Of a stretch of DNA of 64,000 nt, positions 35,434 to 44,943 are shown piece after piece. The position numbers were made by a program, and so were the translations under genes. Origin of the DNA: Geminicoccus harenae (GTDB lineage: Bacteria; Pseudomonadota; Alphaproteobacteria; Geminicoccales; Geminicoccaceae). Where the stretch lies: contig NZ_JABGCL010000016.1 of assembly GCF_019800005.1 (NCBI RefSeq), positions 62,001-126,000 on the forward strand, read 5' to 3'. Below the pieces are notes generated by a model. It ran no database searches. It saw only the letters and a list, made by a program, of their open reading frames with translations, and was not told the DNA's origin. Position 1 is the first letter of the stretch, and every line of letters begins with the position of its first letter.

Positions 35434-36483
35434 TCACTTCACCACGTCGACCGGCACGCTCGGGAACTGCAGATTGCCCCAGAAACGCGGGTCGTCGACA
35501 TTCTCCTTGGTGATCGCCGCCCCCGGGATCTTCAGGTTCGGCCCCCAGTCCTCGACCGTGAGCGTCGAATCCAGCCCCAGCACCTTGTAGGAGCCGGTCT
35601 GCAGCTCCTCGCCGGCCATGATCTTGTCGATGAACATGGCCAGGCCATAGACCTGGGCATAGGTCGGCTGCTCGACCTCGACCTGCTGCCAGCCGGCCCG
35701 GATATTGTCGAGCCCGACCGGGGCGCCGTTGGATGCCATCAGCATCATCTCGCCGGGCTTCATGCCCTTGCTTTCCATGATCGAGACGATCGGCACGGTC
35801 AGGTGCGCGGCATGGCAGAACACGAGATCGATGTCCTGGGTCACCAGGAGCTGGTCCTCGAACGCCCGGCCGGCATTGGTCGGCTCCCAGAGCAGTGCCG
35901 CCTTGGAGATGATCTCCACCTCCGGCGCCTTCTCGGCCATCACCGCCTCGAAGCCCTTCTGGATGTCGAGTGTATAGGCGTCGCCGGGATCGCCCAGGAT
36001 CTGCAGGACCTTGCCCTTGGGCGAACCATGCCGCTCGGTGAGCAGCCGCGTAGCCTCGTTGCCGGCGATCTCGCCGATCTCCACCGTGCCGGCCACCGAG
36101 GTCAGCTCGAACTCCGTGGAGGTGATCAGCCGGTCGAAGTTCAGGACCTTGATCCCGGCCTCGCGCGCCTTCTCGATGCCCGGCACGATCGTGTCGAACG
36201 CCACCGCGTTGATGATCACCGCGTCGGGCCTGGTGTTGATCAGGTCTTCCAGCTGGGAGAGCTGGCGGGCGGCGTCGTTCTGGGCGTCCACCGAGGTGAC
36301 CTCGTAGCCCAGCGAGCTGAATACCGATTCCACCGCCTTCTGGCTCTCGGTCTGGAACTCGTCCAGGAGGGTCGGGATCATGTAGACGATCTTGCCCTTG
36401 TTCTGGGCACTGGCCGGCCGGGCGGCGGCCAGTGCCGCTGCGGCGGACAGGAGAATGCCGACATCGCGGCGGCTCAGACGCAT
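35434..36483 (-). CDS. Sugar ABC transporter substrate-binding protein
   Basis: 349-aa periplasmic binding protein (Peripla_BP_4, ribose type). Signal MRLSRRDVGILLSAAAALAA with a RR pair, then ARPASAQ cleavage. Core motifs: DAQNDAARQLSQLEDLINTR, PDAVIINAVAFDTIVPGI, VLNFDRLITS, VLQILGDPGDAYTLDIQKGF and LVFCHAAHLTVPIVS. Start at the ATG 36481-36483, with gggggag 6 nt upstream. Divergent from the flavoprotein gene at 36618. Sugar unknown. Confidence 0.92.
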   Translation of the reverse strand: MRLSRRDVGILLSAAAALAAARPASAQNKGKIVYMIPTLLDEFQTESQKAVESVFSSLGYEVTSVDAQNDAARQLSQLEDLINTRPDAVIINAVAFDTIVPGIEKAREAGIKVLNFDRLITSTEFELTSVAGTVEIGEIAGNEATRLLTERHGSPKGKVLQILGDPGDAYTLDIQKGFEAVMAEKAPEVEIISKAALLWEPTNAGRAFEDQLLVTQDIDLVFCHAAHLTVPIVSIMESKGMKPGEMMLMASNGAPVGLDNIRAGWQQVEVEQPTYAQVYGLAMFIDKIMAGEELQTGSYKVLGLDSTLTVEDWGPNLKIPGAAITKENVDDPRFWGNLQFPSVPVDVVK

Positions 36484-36617
36484 GGAAACTCCCCCGAAGT
36501 TATTGTTCCTGGACGCTCGCATCGAACGACCCGGCAAATGCTTAGTCAAGCCGCGGTGCTTGCCGGCAGCCGGTTGCCCGAGCACAGTCAGGGTCGGCAC
36601 CCTCGCCGGAGGCCAGG

Positions 36618-38600
36618 ATGTTCCCGAACCTGTTCACGCCGCTCGCGATCCGCCACTGCACGCTGAAGAACCGGATCGTCTTCGGCGCGCACACCAACAA
36701 CATGGCGGAAGGCGGCCTGCCATCCGCGCGCACGATCGGCTATTACGAGGAACGCGCCCGCGGCGGGGTCGCCATGATCGTGGTGGAGCCGGTCCCGGTG
36801 CACCGCACCGCCGTGCTCACCCGCGGCAACTACCTGCCCGACGACGACCGGGTGATCCCGGCCTTCCGCCAGCTGGTCGAGGCCTGCCGGCCGCACGGGG
36901 CCGTCATGATCCAGCAGCTCTACCATGTCGGCGCCCATGGCGATGCCGACAACAGCTTCCAGCCGAACTGGTCGCCCTCCGGCATGCGCTCCTTCCACGA
37001 CGCCGACGGCAGCCACGCCATGACGCTTGGCGAGATCGCCGAGATCCAGGACGGCTTCATCCGCTGCGCGCTCCGCGCCAAGGCCGCCGGCTTCGACGGG
37101 ATCGAGCTGTTCGCCGCCTACAACGCCCTGATCGACCAGTTCTGGACGCCGCTCACCAACCGCCGCACCGATGCCTATGGCGGCAGCTTCGAGAACCGGA
37201 TGCGCTTTTCCGCCGAGCTGATGGCAGGGCTGCGCCAGGCCTGCGGCGAGGATTTCGTGATTGGCCTCGCCGTCTCCGCCGACCCGGCCACACCCGGCTG
37301 CCTGAGCCTGCCCGAGCTGCAAGCGGTGATCGCCTGGCACGACGAGCGCCATCTGATGGACTACGTGACCTGCGGCACCGGCAGCTATTTCGACTTCGCC
37401 AGCATCATCGCGACCTCGCCCTATCCCGACCGGCTGGGCGAGCCGTTCGCCGCGGCCCTGAAGCAGGTGGTCCGCCACGCCCATGTCCAGGCCGAGAGCC
37501 GGATCACCACGCCCGCCGATGCCGAGGCCCTGCTCGCCGCCGGCCATGTCGACACCGTCAGCATCGTGCGCGGCCAGATCGCCGATCCCTGGCTCGCCGC
37601 CAAGGCGCAGGCGGGCCGCCCCGACGACATCCGCCCCTGCATCGCCTGCAACCAGCTCTGCTGGGGCCGGCGCGCCCGCGACTACTGGATCTCCTGCCTG
37701 GTCAACCCCTCGGCCGGCCGCGAGTTCGAGTGGGGCGGCGACCGCTTCGAGCCGGCTGCAACGCCGCGCCGGGTCCTGGTCGTGGGCGGCGGCCCCGCCG
37801 GCCTGGAGGCGGCGCGCGTCGCCGCGTCGCGCGGCCACCGCGTCACCCTGATCGAGCGAGCGGCGGAGCTGGGCGGCCGCTTCCGCCTGGCCGCCCACCA
37901 GCCCGCGCGCGAGAAGATCGGCAAGCTCCTGGACTGGCACCGCCACCAGCTCATGCAGCTCCAGGTCGAGCTGCGCCTGGGCCAGGAAGCCACGCCCGCC
38001 GACCTCGCAGGCTATGACGAAGTGATCCTCGCCACCGGTGCCGTGCCCGCCCGCGACGGCTACCAGCGCGCCTTCCCCGACCGGCTGCGCCTGCCGGGCG
38101 TCGACCGGCCGGACGTGCTCGACATCGAGGACATCCTGGCCGACCAGCCCGAACAGCGTCTCCCGATCGGCCAACGCGTCCTGGTCCTGGACGATCTCGG
38201 CAACTGGCGGGCGATCGGCACCGCCATCCTCCTCCAGGAGCAGGGCCACCAGGTGACCATCGCCACGCCCGATGGCGAGGTCGCCAAGGGTCTCGCCAAC
38301 AGCACCGCCGACATCCCGCTGCGCCGCCGCTTCGCCAGGGCCGGCGGCCGTGTCTCGCCCTACACCGCTGTTTCAGCCTGGCTGGGCGACCAGGCCGAAC
38401 TCCTGGACCTCCAGGCCGGGCAGCTGCGCACCGAGCCGTTCGACACGCTGGTCCTGGCCACCATGCCGCGCGCCGACGACCGCCTGATGCAGGAGGCCGC
38501 TGCCGCCGGCCAGCCCGCCCGCCTGATCGGCGACGCCGTCGCCTCCCGCCGCGCCAGTCTGGCCTTTTATGAGGGGAGGGTGGCCGGACGAAGTATTTAG
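36618..38600 (+). CDS. FMN/4Fe-4S/FAD oxidoreductase of the trimethylamine dehydrogenase / 2,4-dienoyl-CoA reductase type
   Basis: 660-aa three-part enzyme. Residues 1-330: TIM-barrel of the Old Yellow Enzyme family (FMN), beginning MFPNLFTPLAIRHCTLKNRI. The 4Fe-4S site CIACNQLCWGRRARDYWISC follows around residue 340, with spacing C-x2-C-x3-C-x11-C as in this family. The C-terminal part is an FAD/NAD module (VLVVGGGPAGLEAARVAASR, residue 385 on). The usual HGAHGY active-site stretch is replaced here by FAAYNA (before LIDQFWTPLTNRR), so the proton-donor residues differ and the substrate may be unusual; N-methyl compound demethylases of this family are one possibility. Divergent from the sugar-binding gene. 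Confidence 0.88.
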   Translation: MFPNLFTPLAIRHCTLKNRIVFGAHTNNMAEGGLPSARTIGYYEERARGGVAMIVVEPVPVHRTAVLTRGNYLPDDDRVIPAFRQLVEACRPHGAVMIQQLYHVGAHGDADNSFQPNWSPSGMRSFHDADGSHAMTLGEIAEIQDGFIRCALRAKAAGFDGIELFAAYNALIDQFWTPLTNRRTDAYGGSFENRMRFSAELMAGLRQACGEDFVIGLAVSADPATPGCLSLPELQAVIAWHDERHLMDYVTCGTGSYFDFASIIATSPYPDRLGEPFAAALKQVVRHAHVQAESRITTPADAEALLAAGHVDTVSIVRGQIADPWLAAKAQAGRPDDIRPCIACNQLCWGRRARDYWISCLVNPSAGREFEWGGDRFEPAATPRRVLVVGGGPAGLEAARVAASRGHRVTLIERAAELGGRFRLAAHQPAREKIGKLLDWHRHQLMQLQVELRLGQEATPADLAGYDEVILATGAVPARDGYQRAFPDRLRLPGVDRPDVLDIEDILADQPEQRLPIGQRVLVLDDLGNWRAIGTAILLQEQGHQVTIATPDGEVAKGLANSTADIPLRRRFARAGGRVSPYTAVSAWLGDQAELLDLQAGQLRTEPFDTLVLATMPRADDRLMQEAAAAGQPARLIGDAVASRRASLAFYEGRVAGRSI

Positions 38601-38672
38601 CCCTTTATTGTTGTTTCCTGATTCGGAATGATCGGCCCAGTTACGTTGGCTAACTTATATTACTCAGGTAAC

Positions 38673-39599
38673 ATGGCCATTCCAGATTATCAGTCTCTGA
38701 TGCTCCCCGTCCTGAAAGCTTCCGCGGCCGGCGAGGTACGTTTCAGCGACATCATCGAGCGGGTGGCAAACCAGCTCCAGCTCACGCCGGAGGAGCGGAC
38801 AGAACTTCTCTCGTCTGGCAGGAAGACACTGCTCGGCACTCGGGTGTACTGGGCCAAGAGGTACATCGAGAAGGCTGGCCTCGTCGAAAGTACCAGGTGG
38901 GGCTGTCTCCAGATCACCGACCGCGGCCGTCAAGCGCTCGCCTCGCAGCTTGATCGCATCGACAACGCCTATCTCAGCCAGTTCCCCGAGTTCCGGGAGT
39001 ACAGAGAGGCGAGGGGGAGATCGGCTCCGGACGACGCTACCGAACCATCAGCACAACCGCTCGATCCGGCTCTCGGAAACCAGACGCCCGACGAACTCAT
39101 CCGGGCAGCCCACACACAGATCGAGGCTGCGCTCGCGCAGGAGCTGCTGGATCGCATCCGTGCGGCACCGCCTGCCTTCTTCGAGCAGCTGATCGTCAAC
39201 CTGCTCCTGAAAATGGGCTATGGCGGCTCGGCCGCCGATGCCGGCCGCGCCCTTGGTCGCAGTGGCGACGACGGCGTGGATGGCGTCATCGACCAGGACG
39301 CGCTCGGTCTCGACCGGGTCTATGTCCAGGCCAAGCGCTACGCCGAGAGCAACAAGGTGGGCGCCGGTGCGATCCGGGACTTCTTCGGCAGCCTCGACCG
39401 GCACAAGGCCAACAAGGGCCTGTTCGTCACGACCTCGACCTTTTCCCCTGCCGCAAGGGAGACGGCAGAGTTCCTGAGCAAGCGCATCGTGCTGATCGAT
39501 GGGCCGCAGCTTGCGAAGCTCATGATCCGCCACTCGGTCGGCTGCCGCGTGGAGGAAACCCTCTACATCAAGAAGGTGGACGAAGACTTCTTCGAGTAA
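38673..39599 (+). CDS. Mrr-type restriction endonuclease
   Basis: 308-aa protein with an N-terminal winged-helix Mrr_N domain (residues 1-95, FSDIIERVANQLQLTPEERT, WAKRYIEKAGLV, ITDRGRQALASQ) and a C-terminal Mrr_cat nuclease domain. The PD-(D/E)xK site reads DDGVDGVIDQD then VYVQAKRYAE (Asp ... Gln-x-Lys), preceded by FEQLIVNLLLKMGYGG. Such enzymes cut modified (often methylated) DNA without a methylase partner, and none is nearby. The ATG at 38673 gives the family N-terminus. The upstream 70 bp are AT-rich, suggesting acquisition by transfer. Confidence 0.93.
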   Translation: MAIPDYQSLMLPVLKASAAGEVRFSDIIERVANQLQLTPEERTELLSSGRKTLLGTRVYWAKRYIEKAGLVESTRWGCLQITDRGRQALASQLDRIDNAYLSQFPEFREYREARGRSAPDDATEPSAQPLDPALGNQTPDELIRAAHTQIEAALAQELLDRIRAAPPAFFEQLIVNLLLKMGYGGSAADAGRALGRSGDDGVDGVIDQDALGLDRVYVQAKRYAESNKVGAGAIRDFFGSLDRHKANKGLFVTTSTFSPAARETAEFLSKRIVLIDGPQLAKLMIRHSVGCRVEETLYIKKVDEDFFE

Positions 39600-39624
39600 G
39601 GCTCCCGGCGGACTTCACGCCGGC

Positions 39625-39972
39625 TCACCCCGCCAGCACGTAGATCCAGGCCTCCACCGGCCCGTCGGCCGTGTCCACCTGTGCCACCACCCGCCGATAG
39701 CCATTCCCCTCGAACGCGTCGAGCCGGGGCCAGTGGCCGGGCAGTTCCGGGGAATGGAACAGGTGGACGGGGACCTCCTGGCCGTCGGGATCGAGAACCA
39801 GCCCCGGAAAGCCCAGGGCAGCGCCCCAGCCGGCCTCCATCAGCCGGCCGCGCACCGTGCCGCCCATCCAGCGTCCGGCCAGCCCGGCGAGCTGATGGTG
39901 GTTGACCTCTCCCGGCGCCAGCGAGCCGTAGGTCGCAAGCCACTCGTCTGCCGCCCTGCCTGGTGCCGTCAT
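39625..39972 (-). CDS. Gamma-glutamylcyclotransferase-fold protein
   Basis: 115-aa GGCT/AIG2-like protein. It has the nucleotide-like loop YGSLAPGEVNHHQLAGL and the acid/base Glu in LDAFEGNGYRRVVA. The ATG at 39972 is preferred to 40053, as homology starts at EWLATYGSL. Cyclotransferases of this family act on gamma-glutamyl amines or gamma-glutamyl amino acids. It is convergent with mrr, 25 bp apart. The substrate is unknown. Confidence 0.85.
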   Translation of the reverse strand: MTAPGRAADEWLATYGSLAPGEVNHHQLAGLAGRWMGGTVRGRLMEAGWGAALGFPGLVLDPDGQEVPVHLFHSPELPGHWPRLDAFEGNGYRRVVAQVDTADGPVEAWIYVLAG

Positions 39973-40042
39973 CCGCCATGGTCTCCGATGCAACCCCGGT
40001 CGCCGGACTGGAGCCTCGGCCGCCGGGGCTTTCCTGCCGAAG

Positions 40043-40154
40043 GCATGTCCCACAATCTGGGAAGCATCGCCCTCATGTCATTCCCCGCGCAGGCGGGGAA
40101 TCTAGCAGTGCGAGCGTCCACTTGTTGATCCCCCGTCAAGCCGGGGGATGACGG
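40043..40154 (-). repeat. Composite palindromic repeat, copy A
   Basis: A 112-bp element carrying three hairpins. In the orientation of copies B and C it reads: an atcccccggctt...gggggat palindrome, a linker, a ttccccgcctgcgcggggaa palindrome, gacatgagg, then a third weaker hairpin (tccca 40048-40052 with tggga 40058-40062). Copies B and C at 49.1-49.5 kb share the same parts and order. It lies between the GGCT-type gene and yggS. REP/BIME-like; mobility unproven. Confidence 0.75.
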
Positions 40155-40231
40155 AGTTGGGCGGCTCGCATCCATTCGTCGACATGGCCCCCCGTGCCGC
40201 CCAACGCTCACGGCCGCCCGGATCTCGCGCT

Positions 40232-40993
40232 TCACGCCAGGCCCGGCCAGTACGCGCTGTCGGCAGTCGGCCGCGGCCCGAAGATCGCCTGACCCACCCG
40301 CACGACCGTCGCTCCCTCCTCGATCGCCGCCTCGAAGTCGCCGGTCATGCCCATGGACAGTTCGGCGAGCTCGATGCCGCGTGGTGGGCGAAGCCTGCGG
40401 CGCAGTTCGGCCAGGAGGCGGAAGCAGGCGCGCACCTTGGCATCGTCCGCCGAGAACACGGCCAGGGTCATCAGGCCGCGCACGCGCAGCGCCGGGAAGT
40501 CCGGCAGCCTTGCCAGGAAGCCCTCCACCTCGGCGGGTTCCAGGCCATACTTGCTGGCCTCGCCCGAGCTGTTGACCTGGACCAGCACGTCCAGCTGCCG
40601 GCCCTGTGCTGCCAGATGGCGCTGCAGCGCCTCCGCGACGCGCAGGCTGTCGAGTGCCTGGAACTCGGCGGCGAAGCGCGCGACCTGCTTCGCCTTGTTG
40701 GTCTGCAGATGGCCGATCACGCTCCAGGACAGGTCGAGATCGGCCAGCGCCTCGGCCTTGCCCGCCGCCTCCTGCACCTTGTTCTCGCCGAACGCGCGCA
40801 GGCCCAGGCCGGCCGCCTGGCGGACGATCGCGGCGGGCACGGTCTTGCTCACCGGCAAAAGCCGCACGCTCGCCGGGTCCCGTCCCGCGCGCCGGCAGGC
40901 TGCCGCGATCCGGGCCTGCACCGCCGCCAGGTTGGCGGCGATGACGGCGGCCGGATCGGCGCCGAACCGCGCGTCCGGTCCCGTGCCGCTCAT
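40232..40993 (-). CDS. YggS family pyridoxal-5'-phosphate homeostasis protein
   Basis: 253-aa PLP-binding protein of the YggS/PLPBP family (alanine racemase-like barrel). PLP lysine in LLPVSKTVP near residue 50; further landmarks AFGENKVQEAAGKAEAL, WSVIGHLQTNKAKQVARF, VLVQVNSSGEASKYGLEP and SMGMTGDFEAAIEEGATVVR. It keeps free PLP balanced. The start ATG at 40993 overlaps the alcohol dehydrogenase stop by four bases (ATGA), so the two are one transcription unit. A longer frame upstream is a shadow. Confidence 0.94.
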   Translation of the reverse strand: MSGTGPDARFGADPAAVIAANLAAVQARIAAACRRAGRDPASVRLLPVSKTVPAAIVRQAAGLGLRAFGENKVQEAAGKAEALADLDLSWSVIGHLQTNKAKQVARFAAEFQALDSLRVAEALQRHLAAQGRQLDVLVQVNSSGEASKYGLEPAEVEGFLARLPDFPALRVRGLMTLAVFSADDAKVRACFRLLAELRRRLRPPRGIELAELSMGMTGDFEAAIEEGATVVRVGQAIFGPRPTADSAYWPGLA

Positions 40994-42009
40994 GGGATGA
41001 CCATGACCTTGACCTCGCCCGGCAGCGGGTCGCGCCCGATCACCTCGGGCACCTGGTCCAGCCCGATCCGCTGCGAGACCAGCCTGCCCACCTCGATCGC
41101 GCCCGAGGTGATCAGGGCGGCGGCCCGGCGGTGGACGAACGGATTGATGAACGAGCCCTGGATGCGCAGCTCGCGCATCATGATGTCGCAAGGCTCCATC
41201 TCGATCGTCTGGCCCTGCGGCATGACGCCGACGATCACGACCGTGCCGCGCCGCCTGGCCAGCTTCAGCGACTGGCGGACCGTGTCGGGCACGCCGGCGC
41301 ATTCCAGCACCACGTCGACCCCGTCCGGCACCAGCCCGTCCGGCCCGGCGATCGCCTGGACCGGATCGACCGCGGACGGGTCGATCGTGTCGGTGGCGCC
41401 CAGTTCCGCCGCCAGCTCGCGGCGCACCGCCTGACGGGTCGACAGGATCACCCGCGTGGCCCCGGCCAGCTTCGCCAGCTGCAGGGTGAGCAGGCCGATC
41501 ACCCCGCCACCCAGCACGACCACCGAATCGCCGGCCTTGATCTCGGCCAGATCGACCGCGTGCAGGCAGCAGGCCAGCGGCTCGCAGAACGCGCCATGCT
41601 CGGGATGGAGCGAGAGCGGCAATTCCACCGCCTGGCCTTCCGGGACCACCGTGTATTCGGCAAAGCCGCCATCCAGCGCCAGGCCCAGCGCCTTCCAGTT
41701 CCGGCAATGGTTGACCAGCCCGTCCTGGCAGGCCGGGCAGCGCCCGCAGGAGATGTTCGGGTCCACCGTGACGCGCATGCCCGGCCTGAACCCCGTCACC
41801 TCGGCGCCGACCGCCTCGACGATCCCGGAGAATTCATGGCCGAGCGTCACCGGCGGCGAGGTCGGGAACTCGCCATGGAGGAAATGCCGGTCCGAGCCGC
41901 AGATGCCACAGGCCTCGACGCGCACCAGCAGGTCAGTGGGCCCCGGCGACGGCTTGTCGACCTCGCGGACGAACAGGTTCTCGATGGATTCCAGCCGCAC
42001 GGCCTTCAC
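40990..42009 (-). CDS. Zinc-dependent alcohol dehydrogenase (sorbitol/threonine dehydrogenase type)
   Basis: 339-aa medium-chain dehydrogenase. Catalytic zinc ligands: Cys in CGICGSDRHFLHGE, GHEFSGIVEAVGAEV, and Glu in FCEPLACCLHAV. Structural zinc cysteines in CGRCPACQDGLVNHC. NAD site VVVLGGGVIGLLTLQLAKLA. These enzymes oxidise polyols or sugar alcohols; with sugar transporters nearby this is plausible, but the substrate is not known. Followed by yggS with a four-base overlap. Confidence 0.93.
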   Translation of the reverse strand: MKAVRLESIENLFVREVDKPSPGPTDLLVRVEACGICGSDRHFLHGEFPTSPPVTLGHEFSGIVEAVGAEVTGFRPGMRVTVDPNISCGRCPACQDGLVNHCRNWKALGLALDGGFAEYTVVPEGQAVELPLSLHPEHGAFCEPLACCLHAVDLAEIKAGDSVVVLGGGVIGLLTLQLAKLAGATRVILSTRQAVRRELAAELGATDTIDPSAVDPVQAIAGPDGLVPDGVDVVLECAGVPDTVRQSLKLARRRGTVVIVGVMPQGQTIEMEPCDIMMRELRIQGSFINPFVHRRAAALITSGAIEVGRLVSQRIGLDQVPEVIGRDPLPGEVKVMVIP

Positions 42010-42119
42010 GTCGGTCCCTTCCCTGCTGCATGCGCGCCGGCCATGGCCGGCGGCCCTCAGTCCTGGGAGGGGCAGGTCCCGGCGTCAACGCTGTGATCAC
42101 GGCCGTGGGGATCGCCACG

Positions 42120-43277
<1,158 letters not shown>

Positions 43278-43311
43278 TCACCTGTCCGGGTCAGGCGAGG
43301 TAGGGAAGAAC

Positions 43312-44052
43312 ATGACGGGTCCTCGCGGGCGGCCGAAGACGGGCGCCCGATCGGCTCATCGGGCCGTGACCGAAGGGATCGGCCTCGGCATCCTGAAGGG
43401 CGAGTTCAAGAGCGGGGAGCTGCTGCCCAGCCCCGAGGAGCTGGCGCTGCGCTACAAGGTGTCGCGCACCGTGCAGCGCGAGGCGTTCAAGACCCTGGCC
43501 GCCAAGGGGCTGGTCGCGTCCAAGACCAAGGTCGGTACCTGGGTGACCCCGCCCCGGTCATGGAACATGTTCGACGCCGAGCTGCTGGAATGGCGGACCC
43601 GGCTCGGGATGGACCCGGAGTTCATCGCCTCGCTGTTCGAGGTCCGCCGGGCACTGGAGCCCGAGGCGGCGGCCCTGGCGGCCAAGCGGCGCACGCAGGA
43701 GCAGCTCCAGGAGCTCCGCGAGATCGCAGGCGCCATGATCGAGTGCGACGATTCCGGTCGCTTCATCGAGCTGGACCTGGCCTTCCACGTCCTGATCAGC
43801 GACGCCTCGGCCAACCCGTTCCTCCAGTCGCTGGGTGGGCTGATCGAGGCGGCGCTGGCCGCGGCGTTTGCCCGCTCCACGCCGCTGCACGACCCCAGGC
43901 AGCTGCACCGCTCCGCACTCCAGCACCAGGCGATCTGCCAGGCGATCGAGGCGGGCGACCAGGAGGCCGCCCGCCAGGCGATGATCGCGGTGATCGATAC
44001 CGGTGCTGTGAACGCCAGGCGCCGCCTGGAGCCGGCTCAGGCGGCGTCCTGA
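43312..44052 (+). CDS. FadR-subfamily GntR transcriptional regulator
   Basis: 246-aa repressor: N-terminal GntR winged helix (VTEGIGLGILKGEFKSGELL, ALRYKVSRTVQREAFKTLAA, KGLVASKTKVGTWV) and a C-terminal FCD ligand domain (EVRRALEPEAAALAAKRRT, then DLAFHVLISDASANPFLQSL and ALQHQAICQAIEAGDQEAA), with Asp/His metal-type residues. Typical for sugar acid or organic acid operons. It overlaps the convergent ABC ATPase gene by 16 bp. Confidence 0.92.
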   Translation: MTGPRGRPKTGARSAHRAVTEGIGLGILKGEFKSGELLPSPEELALRYKVSRTVQREAFKTLAAKGLVASKTKVGTWVTPPRSWNMFDAELLEWRTRLGMDPEFIASLFEVRRALEPEAAALAAKRRTQEQLQELREIAGAMIECDDSGRFIELDLAFHVLISDASANPFLQSLGGLIEAALAAAFARSTPLHDPRQLHRSALQHQAICQAIEAGDQEAARQAMIAVIDTGAVNARRRLEPAQAAS

Positions 44053-44804
44053 CGGCGGGTCAGGCTGGTATCGCCGGTGATCAGCTCGATCAGCTCGTCG
44101 TGCGAGGTCTCCGCGCGGGTGCGCACACCCTCGACCCGGCCCTGGCGGATCACCACCATCCGGTCGGCGACCTGGAGCGCGTGCAGGACGTTGTGGGTGA
44201 TCACGATCACCGAGATGCCTTCCCGGCGCACCCGCTCGATCATGTCCAGGCCCTTGCGGGTCTGCTCGACGCCGAGTGCCGCGAACGGCTCGTCCAGCAG
44301 CACGAGCTTGCCGCCGAAATGGACGAAGCGGCAAAGCTCGATCGCCTGGCGCTGCCCGCCCGACAGGTTCTCCACCTTGGCCCGCACGTCCGGGATCTTG
44401 GTGCCCAAACGGTGCAGTGCTGCCCGGGTGACCTCCTCCATCTCCTTCTCGCGCAGCCAGGGGATGCCCGCGACCCTCCGGGTCAGCTCGCGGCCCATGA
44501 AGAAGTTGCCCACCACGTCCACGTTGGGTGCCAGCGACAGGTCCTGGTAGACCGTCTCGATGCCCAGCGCCTTGGCATCGGCCGGGCCGCTGAGCGTGAC
44601 CTCCTGCCCGTTCCAGAGCAGCCGGCCCGAGGAGGGCGGCTGGGTCCCGGCGATGATCTTGATGAGCGTCGACTTGCCGGCGCCATTGTCGCCCAGCAGC
44701 GCCACCACCTCGCCCGGCAGCACGTCGAAGCTGACATCGGCCAGCGCCGTTACCGCGCCGAAGCGCTTGGCGACATGGTCGATGGTGAGGAGCGGGGTGG
44801 TCAT
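44037..44804 (-). CDS. Sugar ABC transporter ATP-binding protein, single domain (FrcA-like)
   Basis: 255-aa ATPase with one nucleotide-binding domain: Walker A GDNGAGKSTLIKIIAGT at about residue 40, Q-loop VYQDLSLAPNVDVVGNFFMG, signature NLSGGQRQAIELCRFVHFG, Walker B LVLLDEPFAALG and His switch VIVITHNVLHAL. In the CUT2 family such single-domain ATPases pair with an RbsC-type permease. No permease or binding protein is next to it; the orphan pair at 34.3-36.5 kb is the obvious candidate. Overlaps the GntR-type gene by 16 bp at the 3' end. Confidence 0.93.
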   Translation of the reverse strand: MTTPLLTIDHVAKRFGAVTALADVSFDVLPGEVVALLGDNGAGKSTLIKIIAGTQPPSSGRLLWNGQEVTLSGPADAKALGIETVYQDLSLAPNVDVVGNFFMGRELTRRVAGIPWLREKEMEEVTRAALHRLGTKIPDVRAKVENLSGGQRQAIELCRFVHFGGKLVLLDEPFAALGVEQTRKGLDMIERVRREGISVIVITHNVLHALQVADRMVVIRQGRVEGVRTRAETSHDELIELITGDTSLTRRQDAA

Positions 44805-44943
44805 GATGGCTCACGGAACTTGGCTGCCCACAGGACCCTAGAGCGGCTTCCGGCCCGGCAGCAACGCCCGCCTGATCGTTGCGGCATGCGCAGGGGGCAA
44901 GGTTACGGTTCATCGAGGCTTGGGGCGTGAACGTCGATGCCCA

